From: Desulfobacula sp.
Lineage (GTDB): Bacteria > Desulfobacterota > Desulfobacteria > Desulfobacterales > Desulfobacteraceae
Length of the DNA: 6,419 nucleotides
Direction: 5' to 3'
NCBI GenBank assembly: GCA_018702715.1
Contig: JABIYQ010000390.1
Span: 1 to 6,419 of the forward strand
Positions within the stretch are counted from its first letter, which is position 1. Each line of letters opens with the position of its first letter. Of this stretch, positions 5,772 through 6,419 are shown piece after piece. A program made the translations under genes and the position numbers. The notes beneath the pieces were generated by a model, which saw only the letters and a list, made by a program, of their open reading frames with translations, searched no databases and was not told the DNA's origin.

Positions 5772-5801
5772 ACTATAAATAAATTGTTAATGGTATGTTA
5801 A
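5772..5801 (-). promoter_or_regulatory. Candidate promoter of the DUF4920-PepSY operon
   Basis: On the minus strand, -35 TTAACA (5801-5796, 5 of 6 consensus) is followed by an 18-nt spacer and -10 TATAGT (5777-5772, 5 of 6). It would give a leader of about 170 nt. A second candidate lies closer to the gene: TTGCTA (5680-5675), 18 nt, TTTAAT (5656-5651). Either or both may be used. Confidence 0.4.
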
Positions 5802-5805
5802 CAAT
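5783..5805. promoter_or_regulatory. Dyad overlapping the DUF4920 promoter -35
   Basis: ATTGTTAA (5783-5790) and TTAACAAT (5798-5805) are perfect inverted repeats with a 7-bp spacer. They cover the -35 of the candidate promoter and part of its spacer, the place expected for a repressor site. The regulator is unknown. Confidence 0.4.
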
Positions 5806-5809
5806 GTGT

Positions 5810-5836
5810 TTGTGTTGAATAAACGATTTAACACAA
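5810..5836. repeat. Second dyad, TTGTGTTGAAT / ATTTAACACAA
   Basis: The two 11-nt arms match at 10 of 11 positions around a 5-nt centre (AAACG). It lies just upstream of the dyad at 5783-5805 and shares the TTAAC core with it. The two could be tandem sites for one regulator. As RNA on either strand it lacks a following U-run. Confidence 0.4.
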
Positions 5837-5858
5837 CACGATTAATGTAAGGCAGGCG

Positions 5859-5898
5859 AAAAAAGATATGCTCCAAGACCTTGTGGTCTTGGAGCATA
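5859..5898 (-). terminator. Strong intrinsic terminator of the rightmost gene
   Basis: A perfect 14-bp stem, TATGCTCCAAGACC (5867-5880) with its complement at 5885-5898, closes a 4-nt loop. Read on the minus strand it is followed by TCTTTTTT (5866-5859). It stands 45 nt beyond the stop codon of the gene ending at 5943. On the plus strand a T-run (5913-5918) also follows, but 14 nt away. Confidence 0.85.
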
Positions 5899-5942
5899 AA
5901 TGATGTAGCGTGTTTTTTCTGACGATGAGTCAGATTTTAATA

Positions 5943-6419
5943 TTACTCTTGGGGTTTACCCATTACTTCTGAAAACATTTCATCATCCCATAACCTGGAA
6001 TCTGCAACGTTCTGGCGAAATTTAATGAAGTCGATGGTGTCCTGACCCGTGATTTTCTTGGTATTGAAAGCACCAAATCCAAGGAATGCTTCTCCGCCCA
6101 TGTTTGCTGCAAGCCAGTGTCTGTGATCATTTTTCATGGTATCCCAGAAGAATTTCTTTTTCTGTCGAATGCCGTCAATGGATTTAATCAGGCAGCCAGG
6201 GAAGAGATTGGCAAATTTCCAGATGATATTGTTGACTTCCTTGTCAAGAAGTTCAAAATCTGCATTTGCCTGGTGCTGTTTGAGAAGGGCGCGGCCGTCT
6301 TTAAATGCCTGTCCCGTTTTGTATTCCCCGTAGACGATTTCACCGTCTTCAACATATTTATCCGTGATAATAAGGGGATTTCTTACCCATTCGCCATCAA
6401 TTTTAAGAACAGGGACAAC
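5943..6419 (-). CDS. Unidentified protein, C-terminal part (5' end beyond the window)
   Basis: The frame is open from the right edge to TAA at 5943, giving the last 158 residues of a longer protein. The ATG at 6137 is internal: the sequence before it (for example VPVLKIDGEWVRNPLIITD, then EVNNIIWKFANLFPGCLIKS) is clearly coding in the same frame. The fragment looks soluble and globular, with mixed alpha and beta character, several Trp and Phe residues, and a Gly-rich stretch AANMGGEAFLGFGAFNTKK before the final helix. There is no signal, membrane segment or catalytic motif I can name, so no function is proposed. Base composition is somewhat richer in G+C than the central cluster, which is compatible with a core gene. 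A strong terminator follows, so this gene ends its transcription unit. Confidence 0.8.
   Translation of the reverse strand, partial: VVPVLKIDGEWVRNPLIITDKYVEDGEIVYGEYKTGQAFKDGRALLKQHQANADFELLDKEVNNIIWKFANLFPGCLIKSIDGIRQKKKFFWDTMKNDHRHWLAANMGGEAFLGFGAFNTKKITGQDTIDFIKFRQNVADSRLWDDEMFSEVMGKPQE

Larger units (their letters stand above)
5596..5942. other. Intergenic region upstream of the DUF4920 operon
   Basis: About 350 bp without a gene. It contains the DUF4920 ribosome site, two promoter candidates on the minus strand, two dyads (5783-5805 and 5810-5836) and the strong terminator of the gene to the right (5859-5898). No open frame of useful length with a ribosome site was found on the plus strand. 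Confidence 0.6.

Noticed and set aside
5943..6137. A 64-aa gene starting at ATG 6137
   Set aside because: The same frame is open and protein-like all the way to the window edge, so that ATG is internal to a larger gene.

Overview
The window reads as a stretch of an AT-rich bacterial chromosome with every recognisable gene on the minus strand. Nothing in it fixes the taxon. The Gram-negative-style envelope pair and the IS1182-type transposase would suit an anaerobic proteobacterial or Desulfobacterota-like genome, but that is only an impression.

Layout from left to right. (1) 4-1833: a nearly self-contained IS1182-family insertion sequence. It has both imperfect terminal inverted repeats, an intact DDE transposase with D147/D306/E474, and its own promoter beside the right end. 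(2) 1898-3981: a three-gene cluster read leftwards. It runs from an XRE helix-turn-helix/ImmA-type metallopeptidase regulator (354 aa), through a PIN-fold putative ribonuclease (165 aa) 3 nt behind it, to a 158-aa protein resembling the DUF6933 type. A sigma70-like promoter upstream of the regulator is embedded in a TTGACA-based 13-bp inverted repeat, as expected for self-repression. This is the most interesting part of the window: a probable toxin-antitoxin-type module with an uncharacterised third gene, and the IS sits 64 nt beyond that gene. (3) About 3982-4556: a gene-poor, hairpin-rich stretch. It holds several perfect inverted repeats, a possible decayed coding remnant on the plus strand and a terminator. 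(4) 4557-5595: a two-gene envelope operon of a secreted DUF4920 protein with a VCxxxGCWM motif and a three-helix PepSY-associated membrane protein, separated by 4 nt. (5) 5596-5942: an intergenic region with a candidate promoter lying inside dyad symmetry, plus a very strong terminator for the next gene. (6) 5943-6419: the C-terminal 158 residues of a gene I do not recognise, entering from the right edge.

How the parts relate. In the central cluster the regulator probably represses its own promoter and restrains the PIN nuclease. The ImmA-like protease domain offers a way to relieve repression under stress. The DUF4920/PepSY pair is an independent transcription unit that probably acts at the cytoplasmic membrane and in the periplasm. 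The IS appears to be a later arrival at the 3' end of the toxin-antitoxin-like cluster.
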